DNA of 64,000 nt from DASRDR01 sp035550795. Its GTDB lineage: Bacteria > Methylomirabilota > Methylomirabilia > Rokubacteriales > DASRDR01. A model generated the notes under the pieces. The model was not told where the DNA came from and ran no database searches. It saw only the letters and a program-made list of their open reading frames with translations. The translations under genes were made by a program, and so were the position numbers. Positions within the stretch are counted from its first letter, which is position 1, and the number at the start of each line of letters is the position of its first letter. This document shows positions 49,111 through 57,785 of this stretch, one piece after another. Location of the stretch: assembly GCA_035550795.1 (NCBI GenBank), contig DASZOL010000012.1, forward strand, positions 49,408 to 113,407, in the 5' to 3' direction.

Positions 49111-51363
49111 TTACGCGGGGTGGCTGTCCACCCCGGCCTCGGTGGCTTGCCGGTCGGTCAGACGGTCGATGCACGCAAGGTCGGCCTCGGCCAGGGACGT
49201 GAACACCGCGCGAATCGTGGCTCCCTCCGGCCCGAGGCGGTCCGACGGCTCGCGAGCCGCGACGCGGACGTAGCTCCCCTCGCTCGGCCCGCCGTTCCCG
49301 AAGTCGACGAACAGCTTCAGGTCCGACTGGGTCGCTGGCGGCGCCGCGCTCGTGACGAACTCCACGGCAGCGCGACGGATGCGCGTGACACGGACCGGGT
49401 GGCGAGTCTCGTCGACGCGCTTGCCCTCGCCGACGACGTGCGCGACCGCCGGCAGGTCGACCGCGACCCATTCGTCGCCCTCGTCGGGCGCCTCCGCGGG
49501 GTCCTCGCCGCCCACGCCCCGCAGCTCGTAGACGGTCACCGGCTCCGGCACGCCCTTGACCGTCACCTGCACCGCGGGGCCGACCTCGGCCAGGTCCCGC
49601 ACGCGGTCGAGGGTCGCCTCTGACAGGAGGACCTGCGGCCCGATGGTGAGCGATTCGATGCGTCCCGCGAGGTTCACCGCGGGCCCCACGACCCCGTACT
49701 TCATCCGGTCCTGGCTCCCGATGTTGCCGGCGACCACGCGGCCCGAGTGCACGGCGATGCCCATGACGAGGGCGGGCAGGCCCTGGTCCTGGTTCTCGGC
49801 GTTGAAGGCGGTCATCGCGCGCTGCATGGCCCAGGCGCAGCGCACCGCCCGCTCGGCGTCGTCGGGCCGCTCGAACGGAGCGCCGAAGAGGACCAGGATG
49901 GCGTCGCCGATGAACTCGTTGATCGTCCCCCGGTGGCGCAGGATCACCGGGGTCATGGCGCCTAGGTATCGGTTGAGCAGCCCGATCATCCGCTCGGGCC
50001 CGAGGCGCTCGGAGAGGCCGGAGAAGCCGCGCAGGTCCGACATCAGGATGGAGACCGTGCGGATCTCTCCGCCGAGGCGCAGCGCGCCGCGGTCCCGGAT
50101 GCACTGCTCCGCCAGCTCGGGGCTCACATACCGTCCCAGGGTGTCCCGGATGAAATCGCGGTCGCGGAGCCCCTGCACCATCTCGGCCATGGTCCGGGCC
50201 AGGGTGCCGATCTCGTCACGGCTCCGGGGAACGATCGCGACGTCGAGATCCCCCTGCCGGATCCGGCGCGCCTGCACGCCGAGCTCCCGCAGCGGCTCGG
50301 CAATCCAGCGCACGAGCGCGATGCCTCCGGCGACGGCGAGGAGCAGCGCGAGGAGCCCCAGCCCCGCGGCGCGCCACGTCTGCGCCTCAATGGCGGCGGT
50401 GTAGTCGCGCTCCGGCACCACGACGGCAGTCACCCACTCCCGGCCTCCCACCTCGAACGACGCCGCACGGCCGAGGAAGCGTTCGCCGGCGTGCTCGAAC
50501 GCGTGGCCGCTCGCGACGCTCTCCCGCAGGTTCTTCACGACCTCGCCGACGAGCGTGCCGTCGTCCCACGTCACGCGACCCACTGCGTCGACGCCACTCG
50601 GCGCCGCGGCGACCTGGCCCTCTCCGGTGGCGATGAACACGCGGCCGCGCGGCGAGACGCGAAGCTCGCTCACGAACCGTGACAGGAAGCGCAGCGAGAG
50701 GTCCACCGTGAAGACTCCGCGCACGGCGCCGGCCGCGTCGAGGAGCGGCATCGCGCAGGTGACTCCCAGCCCTCCGTCGTAGAAGCGATAGGGCTCGGTC
50801 CACCCCGCGTCACGTCGCGCCTCAGCCAGCCGGTAATACGGCCGGTCGCGGGGGTGATAGCCGTGGTCGTTCGATTCCCGCACTCGCTCCCGGCGGCCGT
50901 CGGGCAGGATGCGATCCTCCTCGAGCCGGATCCGGCCGCCGCGCGGAAAGCTCCGGTTCAGATAGAGGTCGGTGCCGTCGGTCCACGCGCCCACGAAGCG
51001 ATCGGCCCGGTCGCCGTAGCTGACCCACGAGAGCTGCGGGTTCACCCGGAGCACGCCGAGCGCGTAGTCGCCCAGCGCGCGAAAATCGTCCGCGTCGAGG
51101 AGCCCCCGCGCTACGAGGCTCGGTCCGAGCCGCACGGTGTTCTCGGCGTGGCGGAAAAACTCCTCGGTGTGGTCGGCGGTCATGCGCGCGGCCTGCGCCA
51201 TGGCGCTGTCCACGAGCGCGCGGGATCCCGTGTGCTTCTCCCGCCATGCCAGCGCCCCGAGCGTCGCGCCGGTCGCCACCGTCAGGAGCGTCACGAGGCC
51301 GACCAGCGCGAGCGAGATCGGCGGCCGACGGAGGGCGCGGCGGGCGAGGGGGGATCCGCTCAT
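49111..51363 (-). CDS. Membrane adenylate/guanylate cyclase with Cache sensor and HAMP
   Basis: About 750 residues. Helix near 20-40, a periplasmic dCache-type sensor of about 270 residues (SWVSYGDRADRFVGAW, HPRDRPYYRLAEARRDAGWTEPY), a second helix near 335-355, HAMP (RWIAEPLRELGVQARRIRQGDLDV), then a class III cyclase domain: SILMSDLRGFSGLSERL with the first metal Asp, FIGDAILVLFGAP with the second, YGVVGPAVNLAGRIE. A C-terminal extension of about 150 residues has charged beta-strand patterns (perhaps PilZ-like) but lacks a clear RxxxR motif. The ATG at 51363 has GAGGGG six bases ahead. Converts an external signal into a cyclic nucleotide. Confidence 0.88.
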   Translation of the reverse strand: MSGSPLARRALRRPPISLALVGLVTLLTVATGATLGALAWREKHTGSRALVDSAMAQAARMTADHTEEFFRHAENTVRLGPSLVARGLLDADDFRALGDYALGVLRVNPQLSWVSYGDRADRFVGAWTDGTDLYLNRSFPRGGRIRLEEDRILPDGRRERVRESNDHGYHPRDRPYYRLAEARRDAGWTEPYRFYDGGLGVTCAMPLLDAAGAVRGVFTVDLSLRFLSRFVSELRVSPRGRVFIATGEGQVAAAPSGVDAVGRVTWDDGTLVGEVVKNLRESVASGHAFEHAGERFLGRAASFEVGGREWVTAVVVPERDYTAAIEAQTWRAAGLGLLALLLAVAGGIALVRWIAEPLRELGVQARRIRQGDLDVAIVPRSRDEIGTLARTMAEMVQGLRDRDFIRDTLGRYVSPELAEQCIRDRGALRLGGEIRTVSILMSDLRGFSGLSERLGPERMIGLLNRYLGAMTPVILRHRGTINEFIGDAILVLFGAPFERPDDAERAVRCAWAMQRAMTAFNAENQDQGLPALVMGIAVHSGRVVAGNIGSQDRMKYGVVGPAVNLAGRIESLTIGPQVLLSEATLDRVRDLAEVGPAVQVTVKGVPEPVTVYELRGVGGEDPAEAPDEGDEWVAVDLPAVAHVVGEGKRVDETRHPVRVTRIRRAAVEFVTSAAPPATQSDLKLFVDFGNGGPSEGSYVRVAAREPSDRLGPEGATIRAVFTSLAEADLACIDRLTDRQATEAGVDSHPA

Positions 51364-51728
51364 GGGCGACCCCTCGGGCATAGTACAACTACACTACTAT
51401 CGTTTCCGGACGGCGGGCCCTGGCCTCCAGGGCTCCTCGAGCCGGTCCCGGGTGTGCCGCGCGATCGCGCGATGGCCGCGAGAGAGGAGACGTCGACGAG
51501 ATGAGAACCCGACTCGCCCTTCGTGCTCGACGAGCAGACGCGGACGCGACTCTGGGCCGGTCCACGGCGAACCAAGCAGTGCCGCGGCCAGTGCCCCTTG
51601 GTCAACAGGACCGAGCGGGGGTCGCTACTGGCCGTTCGGGCACCCGGGGTCGCAACACCCGGTGTCGCACATCCGGTGAGTGGACAGGTGTGCGGTAAAT
51701 TGTTAGTCTGACTGCGTTCTTTCGCATC

Positions 51729-51795
51729 GGGGTCGTGGTGCAGCCTGGTTCGCACACTGGCCTGTCAAGCAGGCAGCAGATCGACACCCCTCGGG
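51729..51795 (+). ncRNA. tRNA-Asp-like element lacking a T-arm, copy A
   Basis: GGGGTCGTGGTGCAGCCTGG and the following bases to the anticodon loop CTGTCAA (anticodon GTC) match the 5-prime half of bacterial tRNA-Asp: acceptor strand, D-arm GTGC/GCAC and anticodon arm. After CAAGC the sequence departs: no TTCGA T-loop is present. A stretch CGACACCCC could pair with the acceptor strand, imperfectly. It is a decayed tRNA or a tRNA-derived small RNA, not a functional tRNA-Asp. Confidence 0.5.
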
Positions 51796-51822
51796 AAGTC
51801 GTGGACTTGCCGAGGGGTTTTT
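51787..51822 (+). terminator. Intrinsic terminator in repeat A
   Basis: CCCCTCGG, then GAAGTC/GACTTG, then CCGAGGGG form a stem of at least 12 base pairs with a short loop, followed directly by TTTTT. Same structure in repeat B. Would end the tRNA-like transcript. Confidence 0.85.
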
Positions 51823-52088
51823 CGTCGGGTGCTTGGCTCCCGGGGGGGTGGTTTCGGGCCCTGCGAGGGCCGTCGCGGGCATAGTTTCGGGCATAGGTCG
51901 GGAGGCCCTCGAGGGACCCCCTGCGAACTTCAGATCAAACTCTCACCGGGCGCGCGGTGCCCGATCCACAACGTCATGCCCGAGCGTGTACGCACCCGGT
52001 CATGCGGGTGCCGGGTGTCGAGAGCGTGGACTCACCTTCGTCCGCTCCGGACCCCGACCGCATCCGCCGCACGCCGGCCCGCCCAGCG

Positions 52089-52118
52089 TTGACACGGAGC
52101 CGAGGGCCACGAGAGTAT
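52089..52118 (+). promoter_or_regulatory. Candidate promoter of the nor operon
   Basis: TTGACA at 52089-52094 followed after 18 bases by GAGTAT (52113-52118). It lies about 55 bases before the first small membrane gene and downstream of the repeat A terminator, so the operon would be transcribed independently of whatever lies to the left. I see no clear FNR/NNR palindrome overlapping it. Confidence 0.4.
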
Positions 52119-52172
52119 GGCGGCGTCCCTCCGGGCAGTCTCCATCTCGTGCTACCGGAGGGGCGACAACCT

Positions 52173-52316
52173 ATGGCGATGTCGGCCGAGAGTGAGCGTG
52201 TGGGGTCCGCGCCCCTGACCCGGACCCTGGCGTGGGTGGTCTTCGCCCTGATGGCGGCGGCCACCGTCTACACCGCGTGGATCGCGCTGGCGAACTTCAA
52301 CCGGATCGGCGTGTGA
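52173..52316 (+). CDS. 47-residue single-helix membrane protein at the head of the nor operon
   Basis: A tiny protein starting MAMSAESERVG and containing one membrane helix (about residues 16-40, TLAWVVFALMAAATVYTAWIAL) and a short tail NFNRIGV. GGAGGGG lies nine bases upstream of the ATG at 52173 (a second ATG at 52179 is also possible). Its stop overlaps the next start as TGATG, so it is clearly part of the operon. No family known to me; small helices of this kind are found as extra subunits of heme-copper oxidases (for example CcoQ-like), which makes a NOR accessory subunit a reasonable guess. Confidence 0.7.
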   Translation: MAMSAESERVGSAPLTRTLAWVVFALMAAATVYTAWIALANFNRIGV

Positions 52317-52519
52317 TGTCCTCGCCGCTCCTCGTGATCCTGGGACTGGGCGCGCTCAGCGCGAGCCTGGCCCTTCTCATGGCACGTCTCCACCTGCCGC
52401 TCGCCGCCGATGTCCTCGCGATCGGCAGCGCCCTGCTGGGTGTGACGGCGTTCGTGGTGATGACGGTGACGACCGTGCGCAGCGCCCGTCGGCTGCCCTC
52501 GAGGCCCGGCCGGCGATGA
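52316..52519 (+). CDS. 67-residue two-helix membrane protein of the nor operon
   Basis: Two hydrophobic segments (LLVILGLGALSASLALLMARL at about 5-25 and LAADVLAIGSALLGVTAFVVMTVTTV at about 32-57) separated by a short loop, with an Arg-rich C-terminus. The ATG overlaps the previous stop (TGATG) and its own stop overlaps the norC start (ATGA), so translation of three genes is chained. No recognised family. Position suggests a role in assembly or stability of the NorBC complex. Confidence 0.7.
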   Translation: MSSPLLVILGLGALSASLALLMARLHLPLAADVLAIGSALLGVTAFVVMTVTTVRSARRLPSRPGRR

Positions 52520-53337
52520 CGAAGCGGGCCGCGCGCCTCTTCTTCTTCGTCAGCACGCTGCTGAGCGCGCTCGTCTTCACAATCCTCACCATCGACAGCC
52601 ACCGTCAGTTCCCGAAGCTGACGAACGCGGCGGCCATCGACGCGCGGGTGATCGCCGGCAAGCATGTCTGGCATCGCGAGAACTGCACCAACTGCCACAC
52701 GCTGCTCGGCGAGGGCGCCTACTACGCTCCTGATCTCACGAAAATCACGGCGCAGCGCGGCGTGCCCTACCTGCGTGAGTTCCTGAAGGACCCGTCCAAG
52801 TTCTACTCGGAGGCGCGCGACGGCCGGCTGATGCCGACCCTGAAGCTGACGGATCAAGAGATCGACAACGTCATCGCGTTCCTCGGGTGGATCAGCCGCA
52901 TCGACACGCAGGGCTGGCCGCCGCGTCCCATCCTGGTCCGCGGCAGCGCGGTGCCGGGCATGGCCGCGGCGCTCGGCGTGCCGGCGCCGGAGGCCGTCTC
53001 TCAGAACCCGGTGGAGCTCGGGCGCGCCGTCTACAACGCCACACCGCCGGGGTGCGCCGCCTGCCATTCAATCGCGCCCGGCGTCAACATCGTGGGGCCG
53101 ACCCTGGCCGGCATCCCGGCTACCGCGGCCGCCCGCATCGCCAGTCCCGACTACAAGGGCAAGGCCAAGGACGCGGCTGGCTACATCCGGGAGTCGATCG
53201 TGGAGCCGAACGCCCACGTGCTCACGGGCCCCACCTACGCGGCCGGGGGCCGCTCGTTGATGCCCGGGGATTACGGCGAGACGCTGAAGCCCGAGCAGAT
53301 CGACCAGGTCGTGGCCTATCTGCTCACGCTGCGATGA
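52516..53337 (+). CDS. norC: Nitric oxide reductase cytochrome c subunit, diheme version
   Basis: 273 residues, nearly twice the usual NorC. An N-terminal membrane anchor (residues 8-27) leads into a NorC-type domain with heme motif C57TNCH61, GEGAYYAPDLTKI and probable axial M106. A second cytochrome c domain follows with C180AACH184, IVGPTLAGI and probable axial M249 (RSLMPGDY). NorC passes electrons to heme b of NorB. The second heme domain would extend the electron path and could replace a separate soluble donor cytochrome. ATG at 52516 overlaps the preceding stop. Confidence 0.92.
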   Translation: MTKRAARLFFFVSTLLSALVFTILTIDSHRQFPKLTNAAAIDARVIAGKHVWHRENCTNCHTLLGEGAYYAPDLTKITAQRGVPYLREFLKDPSKFYSEARDGRLMPTLKLTDQEIDNVIAFLGWISRIDTQGWPPRPILVRGSAVPGMAAALGVPAPEAVSQNPVELGRAVYNATPPGCAACHSIAPGVNIVGPTLAGIPATAAARIASPDYKGKAKDAAGYIRESIVEPNAHVLTGPTYAAGGRSLMPGDYGETLKPEQIDQVVAYLLTLR

Positions 53338-53347
53338 GAGGGAGACC

Positions 53348-54718
53348 TTGAGGTATCACTCGCAACGCGTGGCCTATCCGTACTTCGTCGTCGCCCTGCT
53401 CCTGTTCGGCTTGCAGATGGTCTTCGGCCTGCTCGCCGCCGCTAAGTACCTGGGGCCCGATCCGCTGCTGAACATCCTGCCGTTCGACGTCGTCAAGGCC
53501 ATCCACACGAACCTGCTTCTCGTCTGGCTGCTGACCGCCTTCATGGGCGCCGCCTACTACCTGGTGCCGGAGGAGTCGCGGGTGGAGCTGCACAGCGTCC
53601 GCCTGGCCTACGTGCAGCTGGCGATCTGGACGGCTATGGGTGTGACCGCCGTCGTGGGTTACGTCTTCCGATGGACGGCCGGCAACAAGCTGCTCGAGCA
53701 GCCCTTTCCGCTGAAGGTCGTCATCGTGATCGTGATGCTGATGTTCCTCTACAACCTCGGCATGACGATCCGCGCCGGGGGCCGCCTCACGACCACCGAG
53801 GGGGTCCTCGTCGGCGGCCTGGCCTGCACCGCGCTGCTGTACCTGCCCGCGCTGTTTGAGTTCGACAACTACACGGTGGCTGTCTTCTACCGATGGTGGA
53901 CGGTGCACCTCTGGGTCGAGGGTGTCTGGGAGATGATCCAGGGCGGGCTGCTCGCCTTCCTGCTCATCCGGCTGTCCGGCGCGGACCGGGAGGTGCTGGA
54001 GAAGTGGCTGTACGTGATCGTCGGCCTGACGTTCATCTCGGGGATCCTCGGCACCGCGCACCACTACTACTGGATCGGCGTGCCGCGGTACTGGCTCCCG
54101 ATCGGCGGCTTCTTCAGCGCGCTCGAGCCAGTCGTGTTCCTGGGCATGGCGATATATGCGTACTATGCCATCCGGCGGTCGGGATTCGCCCATCCCAACC
54201 GGATGGCGCTGCACTGGACCATCGGCAGCGCCATCTTCTCGGCGCTCGGCGCCGGGCTCCTGGGCCTGGCCCACACCTGGCCGGCGGTCAACAAGTGGAC
54301 GCACGGCACCCTGATCACGCCGATGCACGGGCACATGGCGTTCTTCGGCGCCTACGTTATGATCGTGCTCGGCATGATCACCTACGTGCTGCCCGGGCTC
54401 ACAGGACGACCCGAGGACTCGCGCGAGACGTCGGCAAACTTCTGGTCCTTCTGGCTTCAGATCGGCGGCATGTTCGGCATGACGCTGGCGTTCGCGGCGG
54501 CCGGCATCACGCAGACGTACCTCGAGCGCATCCTCGGCATCGGCTACCTCGAGACCCAGCTGAAGCTGCAGGTGCACCTTCTGATGCTCGTCGCGACCGG
54601 GATCCTTTTCACCGCGGGCGTCGCGCTCTTCCTGTGGGACTTCTTCTTCCTGGCGGGGCGTCCGGTGACCGCGCCCGAGCGCGAGGGGCTGGCGCCGGCC
54701 CGCTCGCCGGCCGTCTGA
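53348..54718 (+). CDS. norB: Nitric oxide reductase catalytic subunit (cNOR type)
   Basis: A 456-residue, 12-helix heme-copper oxidase superfamily protein that reduces two NO to N2O. The metal ligands are all visible: H53 and H339 (or H337) for the hemes, H187, H238 and H239 for the non-heme iron FeB, plus E191 (HLWVEG) and E260 (FFSALEP), the two glutamates that mark true NO reductases and separate them from oxygen reductases. No N-terminal quinol-oxidising extension, so this is cNOR and uses NorC. Start is TTG at 53348 with GAGGGAGA upstream. Confidence 0.96.
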   Translation: MRYHSQRVAYPYFVVALLLFGLQMVFGLLAAAKYLGPDPLLNILPFDVVKAIHTNLLLVWLLTAFMGAAYYLVPEESRVELHSVRLAYVQLAIWTAMGVTAVVGYVFRWTAGNKLLEQPFPLKVVIVIVMLMFLYNLGMTIRAGGRLTTTEGVLVGGLACTALLYLPALFEFDNYTVAVFYRWWTVHLWVEGVWEMIQGGLLAFLLIRLSGADREVLEKWLYVIVGLTFISGILGTAHHYYWIGVPRYWLPIGGFFSALEPVVFLGMAIYAYYAIRRSGFAHPNRMALHWTIGSAIFSALGAGLLGLAHTWPAVNKWTHGTLITPMHGHMAFFGAYVMIVLGMITYVLPGLTGRPEDSRETSANFWSFWLQIGGMFGMTLAFAAAGITQTYLERILGIGYLETQLKLQVHLLMLVATGILFTAGVALFLWDFFFLAGRPVTAPEREGLAPARSPAV

Positions 54719-54733
54719 GGGCGAGCGCTGGCG

Positions 54734-55558
54734 ATGGCGGTGCAGACCCGGCTGATCGGCCGGGACGGCGTCCGCCCCCCGGCAGCCGAGGAGCCGTTCT
54801 ATCTACCGGTCGGGCGAGAGATCGCCGTCTTCGAGGCCTGCCACGCTCGGCGGCTGCCGGTTCTGCTGAAGGGCCCGACCGGCTGCGGCAAGACCCGATT
54901 CGTCGAGCACATGGCCTGGCGCCTGGGGCGGCCGCTGGTGACGGTCGCCTGCCATGAGGACCTCGCCGCGAGTGACCTCGTCGGCCGCTACCTCGTGCGG
55001 GCGGCGGAGACGATCTGGCAGGATGGCCCGCTGACCCGCGCGGTGCGGGCGGGGGCGCTCTGCTACCTGGACGAGATCGTGGAGGCCCGGCAGGACACGA
55101 TCGTCGTCATCCATCCGCTCACCGACGACCGCCGGATCCTACCGATCGACAAGACGGGCGAGCTACTGGCGGCGCCGCCCGGATTCCAGCTCGTCGTGTC
55201 CTACAACCCCGGCTACCAGCACATCCTCAAGGACCTGAAGCCGAGCACACGCCAGCGCTTTGTCGCCCTCGATCTCGGGTTCCCGCCGCCGGACCTCGAG
55301 AGGCGCATCGTCGCCCACGAGGGCGCCGTCGAGGTCGGGATCGCGGGCGAGCTCGTGGACCTCGCGGGCCGCCTGCGGCAGCTGCGGGACCGGGGCCTGC
55401 CTGAAGTGCCAAGCACCCGGCTGCTCGTCCTGGCGGCCCGCCTCATCGGCAGCGGCGTGACGGCGCGCGAGGCGTGTCGCGCGGCGGTGGCCGCACCGCT
55501 GACGGATGACCCCGAGCTCCTCGGCGCCGTCCACGACGTGATCGACGCCGTGTTGTAA
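54734..55558 (+). CDS. norQ: NorQ/CbbQ-type MoxR AAA+ ATPase
   Basis: 274 residues. Walker A GPTGCGKT at 47-54, Walker B LCYLDEIVEAR at about 109-118, sensor region VVSYNPGYQHILKDLKPSTRQRF with the arginine finger, and the CbbQ C-terminal helices. With NorD it forms the chaperone that inserts the non-heme iron into NorB. ATG at 54734, 15 bases after norB. Order norC-norB-norQ-norD is the standard one. Confidence 0.94.
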   Translation: MAVQTRLIGRDGVRPPAAEEPFYLPVGREIAVFEACHARRLPVLLKGPTGCGKTRFVEHMAWRLGRPLVTVACHEDLAASDLVGRYLVRAAETIWQDGPLTRAVRAGALCYLDEIVEARQDTIVVIHPLTDDRRILPIDKTGELLAAPPGFQLVVSYNPGYQHILKDLKPSTRQRFVALDLGFPPPDLERRIVAHEGAVEVGIAGELVDLAGRLRQLRDRGLPEVPSTRLLVLAARLIGSGVTAREACRAAVAAPLTDDPELLGAVHDVIDAVL

Positions 55559-55566
55559 GGAGCGTC

Positions 55567-57576
55567 GTGGAGCCGGAGGGCCTGCTCATCGACGGCGCCC
55601 GCCGGGCGACGGTGGCCGTCCGTGAGCTTTGGTGGCGGGCGCGACCCTCCCGGGCGCGCGGCGAGCTCCCGCTGGCTCGCGTGAAGCGGCGTCTGGAGCT
55701 CGTCGCCGGCGCGCTCTACGGCGACACTCCGTCGATCCTTCCGAGCGACCCGCCGCCCTTGCCGACGTGGCTCGCACGCGTGCTCGGGCGCGCGCCCCGG
55801 CATCTGTCGGCGCGGACCGCACAGGCGGGCACCGACGGCGTCTCCGTCTGGCTGCCGCGCGCCATCGAGACCGGCGGCGCCGACGAGCGCGCGGCGATGG
55901 CGACCTACCGGCTGCTGGCGCTCGAGCAGATGGCGCGTGCCGCGCGCGGGACGCCGGACGCCGCGCCGGCCGATCGGCTCGAGTACGATCTGTACGCGCT
56001 GGCGGAGGCGGCGGCGGTGGATCGGGAGCTGGCCCGCGATCTCGGGGGACTCGTGCCGGACCTGTGCGCAGCGCGCGCCCGCGCGCTGTGCGAGCGGCCC
56101 TCGATCGAGCGGCTGACCGCGCTGGAGCGCCACGTCGAGCATATGGTCCAGACGATTCTGTCGGCGCCCCCGGCCGCGCCGCCGTCCGGGATCCCCGCGG
56201 CGGCGACGCCGGCAGAGTCGCGCCAGTGGGCGCGCGCCACCGCGGACCGCCTGCGCGGCGCGGCCGGCCGCTACCGCGGCGTGGCCATCGTGCCGCTCTG
56301 GGGCCGCCTGCTCCCGGCGGATTCCGGAGCTGCCCCGCGCCCGGCGACCGCAGCCGACGAGCCGTCGCGTCGAGGGCCGATCCGGAGCGCCTCGCTGCGC
56401 CAGCGCCCGCGCGCGCGGCGGGCCGCCGACGGCGAGGATGACAACCGGCCCGGGACCTGGATGATCCGGCCGGACGAGCCGATGGAGAGCGTCGAGGATC
56501 CCATGGGCCTGCAGCGGCCCGCGGACCGCGACGAGGACACCTCGGCCGTGGACCTCGCCGACGCGCTGTCCGACCTGCCGGAGGCCCGGGTCGTGCAGAC
56601 TCGCGGCACGCCGGCCGAGGTGCTCCACAGCGACGCCGGCATCGCGGCCCGGGCGCCCACGCCGGCTGTGGCCGACCCCACGGACGCCGGCATCGCGTAC
56701 CCCGAGTGGGACTTCCGCCTCGGGGCTTACCGTCCGCACGGCGCCGTTGTCTGGTCCCGTCTCGCTGCGGCTGGCTCCGGCGCCTGGGTCGAGGACGTGA
56801 TGGCCCGCCACGCGGCGCTGGTCCGTCGGGTGCGCCGGCGGTTCGACGGTCTCCGGCCCCGGCGCCAGCTCGTGGGCCGCCAGGACGATGGGCCGGACCT
56901 GGATCTGTCGGCCTACGTCGCCGGCTACGCCGACCGGCAAGCCGGCCACCCGGGCGACGATCGCTGCTACGTCGCGGGTCAGCCCGCGCGGCGCGATCTC
57001 GCCCTGGCTCTGCTCGTGGACGTCAGCGCGTCCACCGACAGCTGGGTGAGCGGCGCGCAACGCATCGTCGACGTCGAGAAGGAATCGTTGATCGTCCTGC
57101 TGGAGGCGCTCGACGCCCTCGGCGACCGTCACGCCGCGCTGGCGTTCTCCGGCGAGGGCGCCGGCGGCGTGCGCGTGCTCACCGTCAAGGACTTCGCCGA
57201 GCCGCTTGGCGCCGCGGTCCGGCGCCGCGTGGCCGGGCTCGAGCCCGACGGCTACACGCGCACCGGGGCGGCGCTGCGTCACGCCAGCGCGCTCCTGGCG
57301 CGCCAGCCGGCGCGCCATCAGCTGCTGCTGGTGTTGACGGACGGCAAGCCCAACGACGTCGATCACTACCCGGGCCCCTATGGCCTCCAGGACACGCGCC
57401 AGGCCGTGGGCGAGGCCCGGCTGCAGGGCCTCGTGCCCTTCTGCCTCACCGTGGACCGGGAGGCGCCCGCCTACATGCCGTCGATCTTCGGGCCGCGCGG
57501 CTACGCGCTGCTGCGGCGCCAGGAGCTGCTCCCCGCCGTTCTCGCCGAGGTCGTCCGCCGGCTGCTCGTGTCGTAG
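55567..57576 (+). CDS. norD: NorD, von Willebrand factor A domain protein for NO reductase activation
   Basis: 669 residues from a GTG at 55567 (AAGGAGCGTC upstream). The N-terminal 400 residues are helical and low in recognisable motifs. The VWA domain begins near 478, with the MIDAS motif D485-V-S487-A-S489 (LLVDVSAST) and later LVLTDGKPNDVDHY. NorD binds NorQ and NorB during maturation. It ends the nor operon; the next gene is 209 bases away. Confidence 0.93.
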   Translation: MEPEGLLIDGARRATVAVRELWWRARPSRARGELPLARVKRRLELVAGALYGDTPSILPSDPPPLPTWLARVLGRAPRHLSARTAQAGTDGVSVWLPRAIETGGADERAAMATYRLLALEQMARAARGTPDAAPADRLEYDLYALAEAAAVDRELARDLGGLVPDLCAARARALCERPSIERLTALERHVEHMVQTILSAPPAAPPSGIPAAATPAESRQWARATADRLRGAAGRYRGVAIVPLWGRLLPADSGAAPRPATAADEPSRRGPIRSASLRQRPRARRAADGEDDNRPGTWMIRPDEPMESVEDPMGLQRPADRDEDTSAVDLADALSDLPEARVVQTRGTPAEVLHSDAGIAARAPTPAVADPTDAGIAYPEWDFRLGAYRPHGAVVWSRLAAAGSGAWVEDVMARHAALVRRVRRRFDGLRPRRQLVGRQDDGPDLDLSAYVAGYADRQAGHPGDDRCYVAGQPARRDLALALLVDVSASTDSWVSGAQRIVDVEKESLIVLLEALDALGDRHAALAFSGEGAGGVRVLTVKDFAEPLGAAVRRRVAGLEPDGYTRTGAALRHASALLARQPARHQLLLVLTDGKPNDVDHYPGPYGLQDTRQAVGEARLQGLVPFCLTVDREAPAYMPSIFGPRGYALLRRQELLPAVLAEVVRRLLVS

Positions 57577-57785
57577 CGGACGTCCGGGCTCGGCGAGCCC
57601 CCAGCCTCGTCAATGCCCGTGTGCCGCGGGCAATCTCCGGTGACAGCGGCCGGAAGATGTCCGGGCGCACGTCGCCGCTCATTACCGGGCGAGGGCCTGG
57701 CAGCCGACGTGGGGCTTAGGGGGGCCTGGGGCTCGGCAGGATTACCGGCGTCCCTCATCCCGTGACTGCGTGGTAAGGTCCGAGC

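Larger units (their letters stand above)
51656..51896. repeat. Long direct repeat A (tRNA-Asp-like fragment plus terminator), left boundary of the nor segment
   Basis: About 240 bp closely matched by 61865-62084, same orientation. Shared landmarks in order: CACCCGGTGTCGC, GAGTGGACAGGTGTGCGGTAA, GCGTTCTTTCG, the tRNA-Asp-like part, the CCCCTCGG...CCGAGGGG terminator, GGTGGTTT, and GCGGGCATAGTTTC followed by GGCATAG. Copy A has small insertions relative to copy B near 51670 and 51700. The pair encloses the whole nitric oxide reductase segment. Confidence 0.85.

Noticed and set aside
51729..51795. Functional tRNA-Asp
   Set aside because: No T-arm or proper 3-prime acceptor with CCA can be folded, so I list it as a tRNA-like element.
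51897..51960. FNR/NNR-type binding site upstream of the nor operon
   Set aside because: Only a half-site ATCAA near 51935 is present; the paired TTGAT is missing at the right distance.
53348..54718. NorB as a quinol-dependent qNOR or an oxygen reductase
   Set aside because: There is no N-terminal quinol domain, the FeB glutamates are present, and a cytochrome c subunit gene precedes it.
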